Source: Bacteroidota bacterium
Lineage (GTDB): Bacteria; Bacteroidota; Ignavibacteria; Tepidaquicellales; Tepidaquicellaceae
Reading direction: 5' to 3'
Length of the DNA stretch: 60,390 bases
Assembly: GCA_018266895.1 (NCBI GenBank)
Contig: JAFDZQ010000092.1
Location: 1 to 60,390 of the forward strand
Part shown: one piece after another, positions 10,196-20,355 of the stretch
How positions within the stretch are numbered: position 1 is the first letter of the stretch
Layout: every line of letters begins with the position of its first letter
The notes under the pieces: model-generated
The model's database searches: none
Told to the model about the DNA's origin: nothing
The model's input: only the letters and a program-made list of their open reading frames with translations
Program-made: the position numbers and the translations under genes

Positions 10196-10630
10196 TTACT
10201 CATTAGTCAGATCAAGTGAAAACATTTCAAGATCTGATCTTCTTTTCCAGCCGGCATTCAGCCAGAATTTCTTCGCGGGTTCGTTTACGGCGTCAACCAT
10301 CAGAATACATTTTCTTATTCCTGATCTTTTTAATTTATCAGTGCCTTTTTGAATCAATGATCTTCCTATATTTTTATTACGGTAATTTTTTGAGACTGCA
10401 AGATGGTAAATAAAACCTCTTCTTCCGTCATGCCCGCAAAGTACTGATCCGGCAATCACATTTTTGGTTTTGTCAACACAAACATAACTAAACCCTCTGT
10501 TTCGTTTAAGATATGTTTCAAGTTCAGTCTTTGAATCTCCGATTGAAAGCCGAATGCTTTCATTATCCTCCCATAGTTTTATAAGTTCAACATACATTGA
10601 TATTTTCATTATTCTGAATTCAATGTCCAT
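10196..10630 (-). CDS. GNAT-family N-acetyltransferase (YpeA-like)
   Basis: 144 residues, a single acetyltransferase fold. Residues 60-110 carry the acetyl-CoA-binding core: GSVLCGHDGRRGFIYHLAVS, then the Q/R-x-x-G-x-G/A loop as RNKNIGRSLIQKG. The C-terminal strand region VDAVNEPAKKFWLNAGWK is typical of the family. The CGHDGRRG motif and overall length resemble YpeA-type proteins, whose substrates are poorly known. An internal ATG at residue 8 is an alternative start. The gene is a single unit between the sorting-domain remnant and acs, in the same direction as both. It acts in the cytoplasm; the acceptor substrate cannot be told from sequence. Confidence 0.85.
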   Translation of the reverse strand: MDIEFRIMKISMYVELIKLWEDNESIRLSIGDSKTELETYLKRNRGFSYVCVDKTKNVIAGSVLCGHDGRRGFIYHLAVSKNYRNKNIGRSLIQKGTDKLKRSGIRKCILMVDAVNEPAKKFWLNAGWKRRSDLEMFSLDLTNE

Positions 10631-10695
10631 TTGTGCAAAAATAATTTACTTCTAATTCATTACTCTGAAATCAACCGGGATAAAATCCGAATCCT

Positions 10696-10720
10696 CAGTT
10701 CCAAATTCCAAATCCAATCA
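10696..10720. repeat. Short heptamer repeat at the acs stop
   Basis: Units TTCCAAA, TTCCAAA and TCCAATC run into the stop codon of acs. On the minus strand they read TGATTGG, ATTTGGA, ATTTGGA starting at the TGA. Confidence 0.5.
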
Positions 10721-12685
10721 GTCTTCATCTTCCATTCTGAGTTTTTCAAGAACTGAAAAATCCTCAAGCGTCGTTACATCTCCCTTGACTTCACCGCTGT
10801 GAGCAAGTTCGCGCAGCAGTCTCCTCATTATCTTTCCGCTTCTTGTTTTCGGAAGCATATCAGTGAATCTTATTTCATCCGGTCTTGCAAGTGCTCCTAT
10901 CTCTTTAACTACCCAGTCCTTCAGTTCTTCTTTAAGCTCATCTGAAGGAGTCTGACTTCCTTCGAGAGTAACAAATGCGCAGATCGCGCTTCCTTTAATT
11001 TCATCAGGTTTGCCTACAATCGCAGCTTCAGCGACTTTTATATGAGCAACAAGCGCAGATTCAATTTCGGCAGTACCGAGTCTGTGACCGCTGACATTAA
11101 GAACGTCATCGACTCTTCCCATTACCCAGAAATATCCGTCCTTGTCTGTTCTTGCACCGTCACCTGTAAAATATATTCCCGGAAATTCGCTCCAGTATTG
11201 TTTTTTATATCTGTCATCGTCTTTGTAAATTGTTCTCAGCATTGCTGGCCAGGGTTTTTTAATTATGAGAAGTCCGCCGTTTCCCTTTCCTACTTTCTTT
11301 CCCTGCTTGTCTACAACTTCAGCTTCAATGCCGAAAAATGGAAGCGTTCCCGATCCGGGTTTTGTCGGAGTTGCTCCGGGAAGCGGAGAGATCATAATAG
11401 CTCCTGTTTCTGTCTGCCACCATGTATCGACAATCGGACATTTTTCTCTTCCGATCATTTTATTATACCACATCCAGGCTTCCGGATTTATCGGTTCGCC
11501 TACAGTTCCGAGCAGCCGTAGGGAATCAAGCCTGTATTTTTCCACCCAGTGGTTTCCCCATTTAATAAAAGCGCGGATTGCAGTTGGCGCAGTATAAAAT
11601 ATCGTGATCTTGTATTTGTCTATCATCTGCCAGAATCTGTCGGGATGAGGAAAATTAGGAGCGCCTTCATAAAGAAATACAGTCGCTCCGTTCTGAAGCG
11701 GACCATAGACAACGTAACTGTGCCCTGTCACCCAGCCGATATCGGCTGTACACCAGAATATATCCTCGTCCCTGATATCAAAAATATATTTTGTCGTGAT
11801 ATATGTCTGAACAGAATAACCTCCGGTGGTATGAAGTATTCCTTTTGGTTTTCCGGTTGTACCGCTTGTATAAAGAATGTAAAGCGGATGTTCGCTGTTA
11901 AGTTTTTCCGCCGGACAATTATCATTTGCATCTTTCATTTCCTCGTGATACCATTTATCCAGAAATTCATTCCATTTGATTTCACATCCGCATCTGTTAA
12001 CCACTATCACATTTTTTACCGAAGGACAATTAGGAAGCGCTTGATCAACATTATTTTTTAGATGTACGATCTGTCCTCTTCTGAATGCCCCGTCGGCTGT
12101 TATTACCATCGAAGCTTCAGCATCCGTGATCCTGTCAACTAATGCATTCGCCGAGAATCCTCCGAATATCACTGAATGCACCGCTCCTATTCTTGCGCAG
12201 GAAAGCATTGCAACTACCGCTTCAGGGATCATCGGCATATAGATCACTACCCTGTCGCCTTTTTTTATTCCGAGATTCTTCAGGACATTTGAAAATTTGC
12301 AGACTTCATTATGAAGCTGATTGTATGTAAGAGTTTTTGTGTCTCCGTGCTCGCCTTCAAAAAATAAAGCAACTTTATTTTTTCTGTGACCTTCAAGATG
12401 TCTGTCGAGGCAATTGTATGAAAGATTAATTTTACCTCCTGCAAACCACTGGGAATGCGGAGCTTTCCACTTCAGCACTTTTGTCCACTTCTTGAACCAG
12501 TGAAGTTCTTCGGCAACTTTCCCCCAGAACTTTTCCGGGTCTTTTATGGATTTTTCATAAGCTTTTTTATACTGCTGAAATGATTTTATGTATGCAGCGG
12601 AAGAAAAAGATTTATCCGGTCTGAATAATCTGTTCTCTCTTGAAAGCGATGTAATGTTCTGCTCTTTCTTTTTTTTATCTGACAT
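10718..12685 (-). CDS. acs: Acetyl-CoA synthetase (AMP-forming)
   Basis: 655 residues, the usual length. It converts acetate, ATP and CoA to acetyl-CoA through acetyl-AMP in the cytoplasm. Visible signatures are the P-loop [11 protein letters not shown] in the middle of the protein, the DTWWQTETG motif whose Trp limits the acyl pocket to acetate, the TGD of the hinge region ([16 protein letters not shown]) and the C-terminal [11 protein letters not shown] with the acylatable lysine near residue 618. Together these favour acetate over propionate. The ATG at 12685 gives the standard N-terminus. The gene stands alone and is divergent from fabD across about 220 bases. The conserved lysine suggests control by acetylation, as in other Acs enzymes, but no partner acetyltransferase can be tied to it here. 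Confidence 0.96.
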   Translation of the reverse strand: MSDKKKKEQNITSLSRENRLFRPDKSFSSAAYIKSFQQYKKAYEKSIKDPEKFWGKVAEELHWFKKWTKVLKWKAPHSQWFAGGKINLSYNCLDRHLEGHRKNKVALFFEGEHGDTKTLTYNQLHNEVCKFSNVLKNLGIKKGDRVVIYMPMIPEAVVAMLSCARIGAVHSVIFGGFSANALVDRITDAEASMVITADGAFRRGQIVHLKNNVDQALPNCPSVKNVIVVNRCGCEIKWNEFLDKWYHEEMKDANDNCPAEKLNSEHPLYILYTSGTTGKPKGILHTTGGYSVQTYITTKYIFDIRDEDIFWCTADIGWVTGHSYVVYGPLQNGATVFLYEGAPNFPHPDRFWQMIDKYKITIFYTAPTAIRAFIKWGNHWVEKYRLDSLRLLGTVGEPINPEAWMWYNKMIGREKCPIVDTWWQTETGAIMISPLPGATPTKPGSGTLPFFGIEAEVVDKQGKKVGKGNGGLLIIKKPWPAMLRTIYKDDDRYKKQYWSEFPGIYFTGDGARTDKDGYFWVMGRVDDVLNVSGHRLGTAEIESALVAHIKVAEAAIVGKPDEIKGSAICAFVTLEGSQTPSDELKEELKDWVVKEIGALARPDEIRFTDMLPKTRSGKIMRRLLRELAHSGEVKGDVTTLEDFSVLEKLRMEDED

Positions 12686-12907
12686 AATGAATTGTAAAAT
12701 TTTAATTGGTCAAAATTAAGTATTTAGATTCAAATAAAAAACGCTCTATATTCAATTAAATACAACTGAATACAATTAATATAATTTTTCATTTCAGTCA
12801 GATGATAATTAATTTTTATAAAGGCGGGACAAAGAATACTGTTTCATTCTTAAATTGATTTAACATCTTAATTTAATTAATTTGAATAAAATTAAATTTA
12901 CAGAACG

Positions 12908-13840
12908 ATGAGCAGGATTGCTTTTGTTTTTCCGGGACAGGGATCGCAGACAGTGGGCATGGGAAAAGACCTTTACGATGAATTTGAGATTGCAAGGGAA
13001 ATTTATACTGCAGCCGATGAAATAATGGGAATTCATTTAAGCGCGATCTCTTTTGAAGGACCGGCGGAAATACTGACTCAGACTCACATTACACAGCCTG
13101 CTCTTTTTGTACACTCTTATATTCTTACACGGCTTATCGGAGATAAAATCAAAGCTCATACGACCGCCGGTCATTCTCTCGGTGAATATACCGCCAATGT
13201 TTTTGCGGAATCAGTTTCCTTTGAAGAAGGATTAAAACTTGTAATCAAAAGAGGAAATCTGATGAAAGAATCCGGCAGTATAAGACCCGGCACCATGGCT
13301 GCAATTATAGGACTTGATCAGAATCAGATAGAAGAGATATGCTCAAAAGCTTCAGAAGGTCAGATTGTTCAGCCCGCCAATTACAACGCTCCGGGGCAGA
13401 TCGTTATTTCCGGAGATGTGGATGCAGTCAGACGGGCAATGAAAATTGCAAAAGAAGAACCTTACAAAGCCAGGATGGCTAAAGAGCTTCAGGTCAGCGG
13501 CGCATTTCATTCAGAGCTAATGGTGACATCATCAGAAGAGTTAAGAGTCACACTCGATAAAACTGAATTCAAAAATGCCGCAATACCAGTCTTTACAAAT
13601 GCAGATGCCGAACCGGTAGAAGACAAGGAAATTATAAGAAATTCACTTTTCAGACAGCTCATGTCTTCAGTAAAATGGCAGGGACTGATTGAATGCATGA
13701 TAAAAGAATTGAATGTTTCAAAATTTTATGAAATCGGTGCGGGGAAAGTTCTTACCGGTCTTATAAAAAGAATAAACCCTGACGTAGAAATTCACAATAT
13801 CGGAACAGCCGATGATCTTAAAAATTATAATTTAGTATGA
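12908..13840 (+). CDS. fabD: Malonyl-CoA:ACP transacylase
   Basis: 310 residues. It moves malonyl from CoA to acyl carrier protein, the entry step of type II fatty acid synthesis. The nucleophile motif GHSLGEYTA is at residues 88-96 with Ser90; the catalytic His is in SGAFHSELM near residue 201. The N-terminal FPGQGSQ oxyanion motif is at 8-14 and the NYNAPGQIVISG segment near 158-169. The ATG at 12908 gives the family N-terminus MSRIAFVFPGQGSQ. Its last four bases overlap the start of the DUF3109 gene (ATGA), so the two are translationally coupled, and fabG follows. No acpP or fabH is present in the cluster. Confidence 0.97.
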   Translation: MSRIAFVFPGQGSQTVGMGKDLYDEFEIAREIYTAADEIMGIHLSAISFEGPAEILTQTHITQPALFVHSYILTRLIGDKIKAHTTAGHSLGEYTANVFAESVSFEEGLKLVIKRGNLMKESGSIRPGTMAAIIGLDQNQIEEICSKASEGQIVQPANYNAPGQIVISGDVDAVRRAMKIAKEEPYKARMAKELQVSGAFHSELMVTSSEELRVTLDKTEFKNAAIPVFTNADAEPVEDKEIIRNSLFRQLMSSVKWQGLIECMIKELNVSKFYEIGAGKVLTGLIKRINPDVEIHNIGTADDLKNYNLV

Positions 13841-14484
13841 GCGGAGAAACAGAGTATCTTGAATTTAAAGGAATGAAAATAGACCCGGTTATTTTTACAC
13901 AGGGTTTTGTGCCCGGCTGCAATATAAGCATTTGCGGAGGTCAGTGCTGCAACTGGGGAGTTTACATGGACAGGGATTTTCAGCCTGTCATTATGCAATA
14001 TGAAAATCAGATAAAGGATGTAATGGATGAGTTTCAGCCTAAAGACAGTTCTCTCTGGTTTGAAAAAGAACTTGAAGAGGACACGGATTTTCCTTCGGGT
14101 TATGCGATAGGAACTGAACTCTTTATAAGTGACAAAGGTACCACGCAATGTGTATTTAAAGATAAAAAAGGATATTGTTCGCTTCAGGTAATGGCAGTTG
14201 AAAACGGGAAGCACAAATGGGAAATAAAACCAAAATACTGCATAATGTATCCGATAACAATCATTGATGAAGTCCTCACTGTTGACAATGATCACTCCGA
14301 AAGACTTGACTACTGCGGTGTTCATCACAAAGAAAATTACACACAGACTATTTTTGATGCAATGACTGAGGAGATTAAATTCATTCTTGGTGAAGAAGGA
14401 TATGATTTTCTCAACGAACATTACAAAAAAAATTATCAGAAAAAATATCAGATCGAAATTCAGATCGGAACAAAGGATAATTAA
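13837..14484 (+). CDS. DUF3109-family cysteine-rich protein
   Basis: 215 residues, no signal peptide. Residues 27-45 hold the cysteine cluster CNISICGGQCCNW. Further conserved cysteines are in TQCVFKDKKGYCSL, PKYCIMYPI and LDYCGVHHK. The pattern fits DUF3109 and the wider YkgJ-like zinc or iron-sulfur proteins, whose function is unknown. Its start overlaps the fabD stop by four bases and fabG begins 21 bases after its end, so it is embedded in a fatty-acid synthesis operon. Metal binding is inferred from the cysteines only. Confidence 0.8.
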   Translation: MSGETEYLEFKGMKIDPVIFTQGFVPGCNISICGGQCCNWGVYMDRDFQPVIMQYENQIKDVMDEFQPKDSSLWFEKELEEDTDFPSGYAIGTELFISDKGTTQCVFKDKKGYCSLQVMAVENGKHKWEIKPKYCIMYPITIIDEVLTVDNDHSERLDYCGVHHKENYTQTIFDAMTEEIKFILGEEGYDFLNEHYKKNYQKKYQIEIQIGTKDN

Positions 14485-14505
14485 TCTAAATTTCACAAAT
14501 ACAGA

Positions 14506-15234
14506 ATGGCTGAATTCAAAGACAAAGTAGTGCTCGTTACAGGCGGATCAAGGGGAATCGGCAAGGCAATTACCGGACTTTTTAAATCCGAAGATGCGAC
14601 TGTTATCGTTACCTACAAAAATTCCATTGACGAAGAATATTTTAATTCAAAAAATATTTTTTATTTCAAATGCGATGTGGCTGATATGAAATCCGTTCAG
14701 GAAATTACAGATAAGATATTGAAAAAACATTCAGCGATAGACGTTCTTGTAAACAACGCCGGAATCACAAAGGACGGTCTTCTGATGAGAATGAGCGAAG
14801 AAGACTGGGACAATGTGCTTGACACAAATCTGAAGGGTGTATTCAATATGACTAAAGCAGTTTCAAGAAGCATGATGACCAGACGTTACGGGAAAATAAT
14901 CAATATCACTTCAGTAGTCGGTATTACCGGGAATGCAGGTCAGGCGAATTATGTCGCTTCAAAAGCAGGTGTGATCGGATTTACAAAATCCGTTGCAAAG
15001 GAACTTGCTTCAAGAAATATAAATATCAATGCGGTCGCCCCGGGATTCATTGAGACGGAAATGACCGGTAAACTGTCAGAAGAAGTCAGGAAAAGCTATA
15101 TGAATTCGATTCCTCTGAAAAGATTCGGCAGCGGTGAAGAGGTAGCAAGGACAGTTAAATTCCTTGCTTCTGATGATTCCGCATATATTACGGGACAGAC
15201 AGTATGCGTTGACGGCGGAATTGTAATGCAGTAA
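14506..15234 (+). CDS. fabG: 3-oxoacyl-ACP reductase
   Basis: 242 residues, short-chain dehydrogenase/reductase. It reduces 3-oxoacyl-ACP with NADPH in the elongation cycle. The cofactor loop GGSRGIGK is at 13-20, NNAG at 83-86, and the catalytic Ser136, Tyr149 and Lys153 sit in NITSVVG and YVASK. The C-terminal PGFIETEMT and GQTVCVDGG motifs are those of FabG. It is third in the fabD-DUF3109-fabG operon. General SDR activity is certain from sequence. The FabG role rests on the motif match and on fabD being next to it. Confidence 0.93.
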   Translation: MAEFKDKVVLVTGGSRGIGKAITGLFKSEDATVIVTYKNSIDEEYFNSKNIFYFKCDVADMKSVQEITDKILKKHSAIDVLVNNAGITKDGLLMRMSEEDWDNVLDTNLKGVFNMTKAVSRSMMTRRYGKIINITSVVGITGNAGQANYVASKAGVIGFTKSVAKELASRNININAVAPGFIETEMTGKLSEEVRKSYMNSIPLKRFGSGEEVARTVKFLASDDSAYITGQTVCVDGGIVMQ

Positions 15235-15268
15235 ATATTTTTTATTAATCAAATTTTCTACGGTAATA

Positions 15269-15670
15269 ATGAAATCAACTAATATCAAACTTCCTTTGCT
15301 TCCGGAATTTTTCCTGATTATAACGGTATTATTCTTTCTTGTTTCGGGATGCAATTCAAATCTGGATAAAATCAAAGGGAAAGTTTATCTGTACGAAGAC
15401 AGTATCTATACTTTTACTGCTGGTTTTGACAAAGACACTCTTTATTACATAATGAAAGATGCGCAGCGTCCTTATTTTCACAGATCAAAATACACGAGCA
15501 AAAAGGTAGACGATTCTACTTTTATTATAGAATTAACTGACAAGCCGAAATTCTGGGAAAAGAATACCTGGGAGATTGTGGTGAAAGATGATAAGGGATT
15601 TTTTTCAAAAGAATCTCGCAAATATTACAAGCTTTATTCGGACAGTATGATTGTAAAAAAAGCTTTTTAA
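15269..15670 (+). CDS. Small lipoprotein of unknown function
   Basis: 133 residues. An N-terminal hydrophobic stretch (LPEFFLIITVLFFLVSG) ends in a lipobox-like LVSGC at about residues 25-29, so it is probably a lipoprotein. The rest is a small beta-rich domain with regular Tyr/Asp/Lys strands (GKVYLYEDSIYTFTAGF, DTLYYIMKD, DDSTFIIELTDK). I do not recognise a family. It follows fabG by 34 bases and could be read through from it. Confidence 0.7.
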   Translation: MKSTNIKLPLLPEFFLIITVLFFLVSGCNSNLDKIKGKVYLYEDSIYTFTAGFDKDTLYYIMKDAQRPYFHRSKYTSKKVDDSTFIIELTDKPKFWEKNTWEIVVKDDKGFFSKESRKYYKLYSDSMIVKKAF

Positions 15671-15756
15671 ATTCAAATAGTTAAGCTGAAGGAATTCTTA
15701 ATGTTGCACAATACGACACAAACTACAGATAATCTGAAATTTAAATTTATGATAAA

Positions 15757-17331
15757 ATGAGCGGCAGTATCAAATTAAGAAAAGAAACTTTTAAAACAGA
15801 TTCGGAAATTATAATTCCGGAATTTCTGAACTCTCCGGAATCTCTGCCTGATCCGGGAGTTTATCCTTTTACAAGAGGCGTTCACGGCTCTATGTACCGT
15901 TCAAGGTTCTGGACAATGAGACAGTATGCCGGATTTGCAACAGCCGAAGAGTCAAATAAAAGATATAAATTTTTAATAGGTTCGGGAACAACGGGACTTT
16001 CAATTGCTTTTGACCTTCCTACACAGATCGGTTATGACAGCGATGATCCGATGAGCGAAGGAGAAGTCGGAAAAGCAGGCGTAGCAATAGATTCGCTTGA
16101 AGATATGGAAACTTTGTTTGACGGAATTATTCTCGGAGAGATTACTACTTCAATGACAATCAACTCGACAGCTGCAATTCTTCTTATGATGTATGTGGCA
16201 ATTGCTAAAAGACAAAATGCTGATCTGAAAAAATTATCAGGCACTATACAGAATGACCTGCTGAAAGAATATATTGCAAGAGGAACATACATTTACCCTC
16301 CGGGGCAGTCAATGAGGCTTATAACGGATATCTTTAAATACTGCAGCAAGAATCTTCCTTCATGGAATACGATCTCAATAAGCGGTTATCATATAAGGGA
16401 AGCCGGATCAAGCGCTGTACAGGAAGTCGCATTTACTCTTTCAGACGGCATTGAATATGTTAAATGCGCAATTGAATCAGGACTCGATGTTGATGCATTT
16501 GCCAAAAGACTTTCATTCTTTTTTAATTCACACAATAATTTCGCCGAAGAAGTGGCAAAGTTCAGAGCAGCAAGAAAGATCTGGGCAGTGATAATGAAAG
16601 AAAGATTTAATGCGAAAGACGAAAACAGCATGAAGCTGAGATTTCATGCGCAGACAGGCGGATCCACTCTTTCAGATAAGCAGATAGAGAACAATATCGT
16701 AAGAGTGACCATCCAGGCTCTGGCGGCAGTTCTGGGGGGATGTCAGTCCCTTCATACAAACGGAAAGGATGAAGCGATTGCGCTTCCGACCGAACTTTCA
16801 GTTCAGACTGCACTCAGAACCCAGCAGATAATTGCCCACGAAAGCGGAGCGGCTGACAGCGTAGATCTGCTCGGCGGTTCTTATCTGATTGAATATCTTA
16901 CAAAACAGATAGAGGAGAAAGCCTGGGAATACATTAAAAAAATAGACGAACTCGGCGGCGCTTCAAAGGCTATTGAAGCCGGATTTCAAAAAAATGAGAT
17001 CGAACAGAATGCCTACAAAACCCAGCTGGATATTGAGAATAAGAATATCATTGAAGTCGGCGTAAATGAATTCATTACAGAACATGATGAAGCTCATATT
17101 GTTTTTAAAGTGGATGACAATGTCGGAAAAAAACAAAAAGAAAAACTTAAAGCTTTAAAAAAGAAACGTGATAATGAAAAAGTAAGATCATTGCTTGATA
17201 CAATTAAATCAAAAGCAATGACTGATGAAAATCTGCTTCCTTTTATTCTTGACGCAGTTGAAAGTTACGCTACAATAGGAGAAATTTCCAATTCCCTCAG
17301 AGAAGTCTGGGGTGAATATAAAGCTTATTAG
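15757..17331 (+). CDS. Methylmalonyl-CoA mutase, large (catalytic) subunit
   Basis: 524 residues. The B12-dependent acyl-CoA mutase TIM barrel is complete: [25 protein letters not shown] near residue 37, the substrate region [27 protein letters not shown], and [17 protein letters not shown] toward the end. There is no DxHxxG cobalamin-binding domain, so a separate small subunit must supply it; that gene is not in this window. The most likely reaction is the interconversion of succinyl-CoA and (R)-methylmalonyl-CoA for propionate metabolism. Isobutyryl- or ethylmalonyl-CoA mutase activity cannot be excluded from sequence alone. The SDR gene starts just after it. Confidence 0.9.
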   Translation: MSGSIKLRKETFKTDSEIIIPEFLNSPESLPDPGVYPFTRGVHGSMYRSRFWTMRQYAGFATAEESNKRYKFLIGSGTTGLSIAFDLPTQIGYDSDDPMSEGEVGKAGVAIDSLEDMETLFDGIILGEITTSMTINSTAAILLMMYVAIAKRQNADLKKLSGTIQNDLLKEYIARGTYIYPPGQSMRLITDIFKYCSKNLPSWNTISISGYHIREAGSSAVQEVAFTLSDGIEYVKCAIESGLDVDAFAKRLSFFFNSHNNFAEEVAKFRAARKIWAVIMKERFNAKDENSMKLRFHAQTGGSTLSDKQIENNIVRVTIQALAAVLGGCQSLHTNGKDEAIALPTELSVQTALRTQQIIAHESGAADSVDLLGGSYLIEYLTKQIEEKAWEYIKKIDELGGASKAIEAGFQKNEIEQNAYKTQLDIENKNIIEVGVNEFITEHDEAHIVFKVDDNVGKKQKEKLKALKKKRDNEKVRSLLDTIKSKAMTDENLLPFILDAVESYATIGEISNSLREVWGEYKAY

Positions 17332-17362
17332 AATTCTTTCTGATAAATCACAAAATACAACC

Positions 17363-18073
17363 ATGATTCAAAAAGTTATCTGGATAACGGGAGCTTCTAC
17401 GGGGATAGGAAAAGAAATTGCCATGGAATTCTCCAGAGCCGGACATATAGTAGTGGTTACCGCTAGAAGGAAATCCAGACTTGTAAAAATTGTCAGCGAA
17501 ATAAAATTTGCTGACAGAGAAGCTTCTGCTTTTGTATGTAATGTGATGTCGGAAAGGAGTGTTCAGATAACCGCAAAAAGAATCCGTGAAAAGTACGGAA
17601 GTATTGATGTACTGATAAACAATGCAGGAGTTACCGTATTCAAATCATTTCTGGAAACAAAAACCCCGGATTATGATAACGTGATTGATACAAACCTCCG
17701 GGGATCCTTTCTTTGCATTAAAAATGTAATTCCTCAAATGATAAAAAGTAAAAAGGGACACATTATTAACATTCTTTCCGTATCTGCGAATACTGCTTTT
17801 GAAAACAGTTCTGTCTATGCAGCTTCCAAAGCGGGATTGCTGGCTTTGTCTAACGGATTAAGAGAAGAAGTAAGAAGATACAATATCAAAATAAGCAATA
17901 TTCTGCCCGGTGCGACTGAAACACCGATGTGGGACAGCAGATCGAGGCAGAGATATAAAAACAGAATGATGTCCCCTGCTGATATTGCAAGGATTACTCT
18001 TGAAGTCTTCCAGCAGCCAAGAAAAGTATTGATCGAAGAGGTGATCATCCGTCCCGTTAAAGGGGATATTTAG
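17363..18073 (+). CDS. SDR-family NAD(P)-dependent oxidoreductase
   Basis: 236 residues from the ATG at 17363 (MIQKVIWITGASTGIG). A GTG at 17312, overlapping the mutase gene, would add 17 residues without homology to the fold, so I prefer the ATG. Classical SDR marks are present: TGASTGIGKE near 9-18, NNAG, the Ser in NILSVSA, and YAASK. The C-terminal part with PGATETPMW and the absence of a long extension fit the YdfG/DltE-like group of oxidoreductases. The substrate is unknown. Its place directly after the acyl-CoA mutase gene is suggestive but not enough to assign a pathway. Confidence 0.85.
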   Translation: MIQKVIWITGASTGIGKEIAMEFSRAGHIVVVTARRKSRLVKIVSEIKFADREASAFVCNVMSERSVQITAKRIREKYGSIDVLINNAGVTVFKSFLETKTPDYDNVIDTNLRGSFLCIKNVIPQMIKSKKGHIINILSVSANTAFENSSVYAASKAGLLALSNGLREEVRRYNIKISNILPGATETPMWDSRSRQRYKNRMMSPADIARITLEVFQQPRKVLIEEVIIRPVKGDI

Positions 18074-18220
18074 TTCACAGCTCATTTCAATACTGACAAA
18101 TCACCCGAAATTGCTGTAAATTACATTGACATTTCTGCACATTAAAAGTATATTGGTTGCTGTATTTTATATATTTCCACAGTAAAAAATTAATCAATTA
18201 TTAAATTTTATTTTCTATAC

Positions 18221-18226
18221 GGAGTG
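18221..18226 (+). promoter_or_regulatory. Shine-Dalgarno site for secD
   Basis: GGAGTG lies seven bases before the TTG at 18232. It is one of the few clear Shine-Dalgarno sites in the window and supports TTG as the start. Confidence 0.6.
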
Positions 18227-18231
18227 AAAAT

Positions 18232-20310
18232 TTGAAGAAAAATCTTTCTCGTATTATATTAACGATTGTGATGATCTTAGGTTCTCTGTATTTCCTGTAT
18301 CCTACTTACAAGGACAGTAAACTGAACAGCGAACTGAAAAAACTTACCGGACAGGACAGTCTGGATTTTGTCGATAAATACAATCAGGATCTGATAAGCG
18401 CCCGTGATAAAAGACTTAAGCTGGGATTGGATCTGAAAGGCGGAATGTATGTTGTACTTGATGTTGATGTCGTAAAACTTCTGGAAGATATGGCCAAGAA
18501 AAAAGACGATCAGCTGTTAGCAATACTCGGAGAGGTAAAGGAAGTTTCAAAAAACAGCGATGAACTTATACTTGAAACATTTAAAACCAAGCTAGCAGAG
18601 AAAGGACAGAATTTAAAATCCTATTACGGCGAATTAAGAGACAATGAAGCGGACATAGAATCCAGACTGAAAAAGGAAATAGACAATTCACTTGACAGAG
18701 CCGTAGAAATCGTAAGGAACAGGATTGATCAGTACGGTGTCGCCGAACCGCAGATTCAGAAAATAGGTAACAGCAGGATTATTGTTGAACTTCCCGGAGT
18801 CAGCAATCCGGTTGAAGTGAGAAAGCTTCTTGAAGGAACCGCTCTGCTGGAATTCAAGCTCGTTTACGATCCTCAGAAAGCTGCGAAAGTCATGGAAGCC
18901 ATAAATAAAATTCTTGTTGGCGATTCGACAGCATTAAAAGATACTATAACAACTCAAGTGAAAACTTCTTCAGTTGATTCATCACTGAAAAAGACTGAAT
19001 CAGTTACCTCCAAAGATACTTCGAAAAAATCGGCAGCAAGTGAAAAGAATGTTACCGAATTAAAGAATACGACAGGCGTTGATACGAAGAAAGATTCTCT
19101 TAAAGACAAAAAGACAGCTGATAATAAAACAGTTAAAAAAGATTCCCTGAAGGATAAGAAGGATTCTTCCAAAAAGACAGACAGTGCAATAACAAGTACA
19201 GATACAAGTACAAATTCAGATTCTACAAATCAGCAGCTCTCCGAAGAAGAGTTTAAAAAGAAATATCCTTTCTTCTCGCTTGTAAATTTAAACAATGAAA
19301 GCGGAACTGCCGACGGATATGTTAAAGATTCTGACAAAGAAAAGGTAATAAGAATATTAAACCGTGAAGATGTGAAAGCCGTAATTCCGTCCGACCTTTC
19401 TTTTGCATGGTCCAATAAATCTTTTGATGCTCAGGGTGAAAAGGTTCATGTCCTTTATACTGTTAAAAAAGATCCTGAATTAACCGGAAAAGTTATCACT
19501 GATGCACGTTCAAATATTGACCCTTCAAATAATACGCCTATTGTCTCAATGGAAATGGACGGAGAAGGTTCAGCTGACTGGGCAAGAATAACTGGAGCAA
19601 ATATTAACAAAAGAATCGCAATTGTTCTTGATAATGTAGTTTACTCGGCACCCGTAGTAAGAAGCAAGATCACCGGAGGTAATTCACAGATAGAAGGAAT
19701 GGCTAACGTTCAGGAAGCAAAGCTTCTTGAGATAGTTCTGAAAGCAGGTGCATTGCCGGCTCCGGTAAAAATAATTGAAGAAAGATCTATCGGACCTTCG
19801 CTCGGTGAAGATTCGATACAGGCAGGTGTGTCTTCTTCTCTGGCAGCTTTGTTATTAGTTGCCTTGTTTATGATAGTATATTACAAATTCGGCGGATCTG
19901 TAGCTGATCTGGCGCTAATTATAAATATGCTGTTTATTCTTGGAGTAATGGCTTCTTTAAAAGCTACCATAACTTTACCCGGTATTGCCGGTCTTATTTT
20001 ATCAATTGGTATGTCGGTGGACACTAATGTTCTGATTTTCGAAAGGATCAGGGAAGAACTCGGTTCCGGTAAACCATTGAGAACAGCAGTAGACCTGGGA
20101 TACAAAAAAGCTTTTTCGGCTATCATCGATTCGCATTTAACCAGTTTGATCACCGGCGTAATTCTCTATCAGTTCGGAAGCGGACCTATTCAGGGTTTTG
20201 CTCTTACTCTGATTTTCGGTTTGCTTGCAAATCTGTTTACTGCTATTGTGATAACACACATTATTTTCGACATCATGATTCAAAAAGGCAAGCATGTTAA
20301 CTTCGGTTGA
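18232..20310 (+). CDS. secD: Protein translocase subunit SecD
   Basis: 692 residues from a TTG start backed by GGAG seven bases upstream. It is part of the SecDF proton-driven motor that helps SecYEG release exported proteins. One TM helix lies at about 8-25, then the P1 domain (LGLDLKGGMYVVLDV, RAVEIVRNRIDQYGVAEPQIQ) and the C-terminal five-helix block (RSIGPSLGEDSIQAG, GMSVDTNVLIFERIREEL). The periplasmic part contains a Lys/Ser/Thr/Asp-rich low-complexity insertion of about 100 residues (roughly 232-337) with repeated KDSLKDKK units. This makes it longer than SecD of E. coli (615). secF follows 45 bases downstream. Confidence 0.96.
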   Translation: MKKNLSRIILTIVMILGSLYFLYPTYKDSKLNSELKKLTGQDSLDFVDKYNQDLISARDKRLKLGLDLKGGMYVVLDVDVVKLLEDMAKKKDDQLLAILGEVKEVSKNSDELILETFKTKLAEKGQNLKSYYGELRDNEADIESRLKKEIDNSLDRAVEIVRNRIDQYGVAEPQIQKIGNSRIIVELPGVSNPVEVRKLLEGTALLEFKLVYDPQKAAKVMEAINKILVGDSTALKDTITTQVKTSSVDSSLKKTESVTSKDTSKKSAASEKNVTELKNTTGVDTKKDSLKDKKTADNKTVKKDSLKDKKDSSKKTDSAITSTDTSTNSDSTNQQLSEEEFKKKYPFFSLVNLNNESGTADGYVKDSDKEKVIRILNREDVKAVIPSDLSFAWSNKSFDAQGEKVHVLYTVKKDPELTGKVITDARSNIDPSNNTPIVSMEMDGEGSADWARITGANINKRIAIVLDNVVYSAPVVRSKITGGNSQIEGMANVQEAKLLEIVLKAGALPAPVKIIEERSIGPSLGEDSIQAGVSSSLAALLLVALFMIVYYKFGGSVADLALIINMLFILGVMASLKATITLPGIAGLILSIGMSVDTNVLIFERIREELGSGKPLRTAVDLGYKKAFSAIIDSHLTSLITGVILYQFGSGPIQGFALTLIFGLLANLFTAIVITHIIFDIMIQKGKHVNFG

Positions 20311-20355
20311 TTTTTTTAATTTATTATTTGAAACATTAAATTTCCATAAATAAGA

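Noticed and set aside
11042-12061. Plus-strand frames of 110-170 codons opposite acs
   Set aside because: Acs is complete and unmistakable; the opposite frames show no family features.
13825-14496. 223-codon frame antisense to the DUF3109 gene
   Set aside because: It is the mirror image of a well-supported coding gene in an operon; its Phe/Ile/Leu-rich product reflects the reverse complement of coding sequence.
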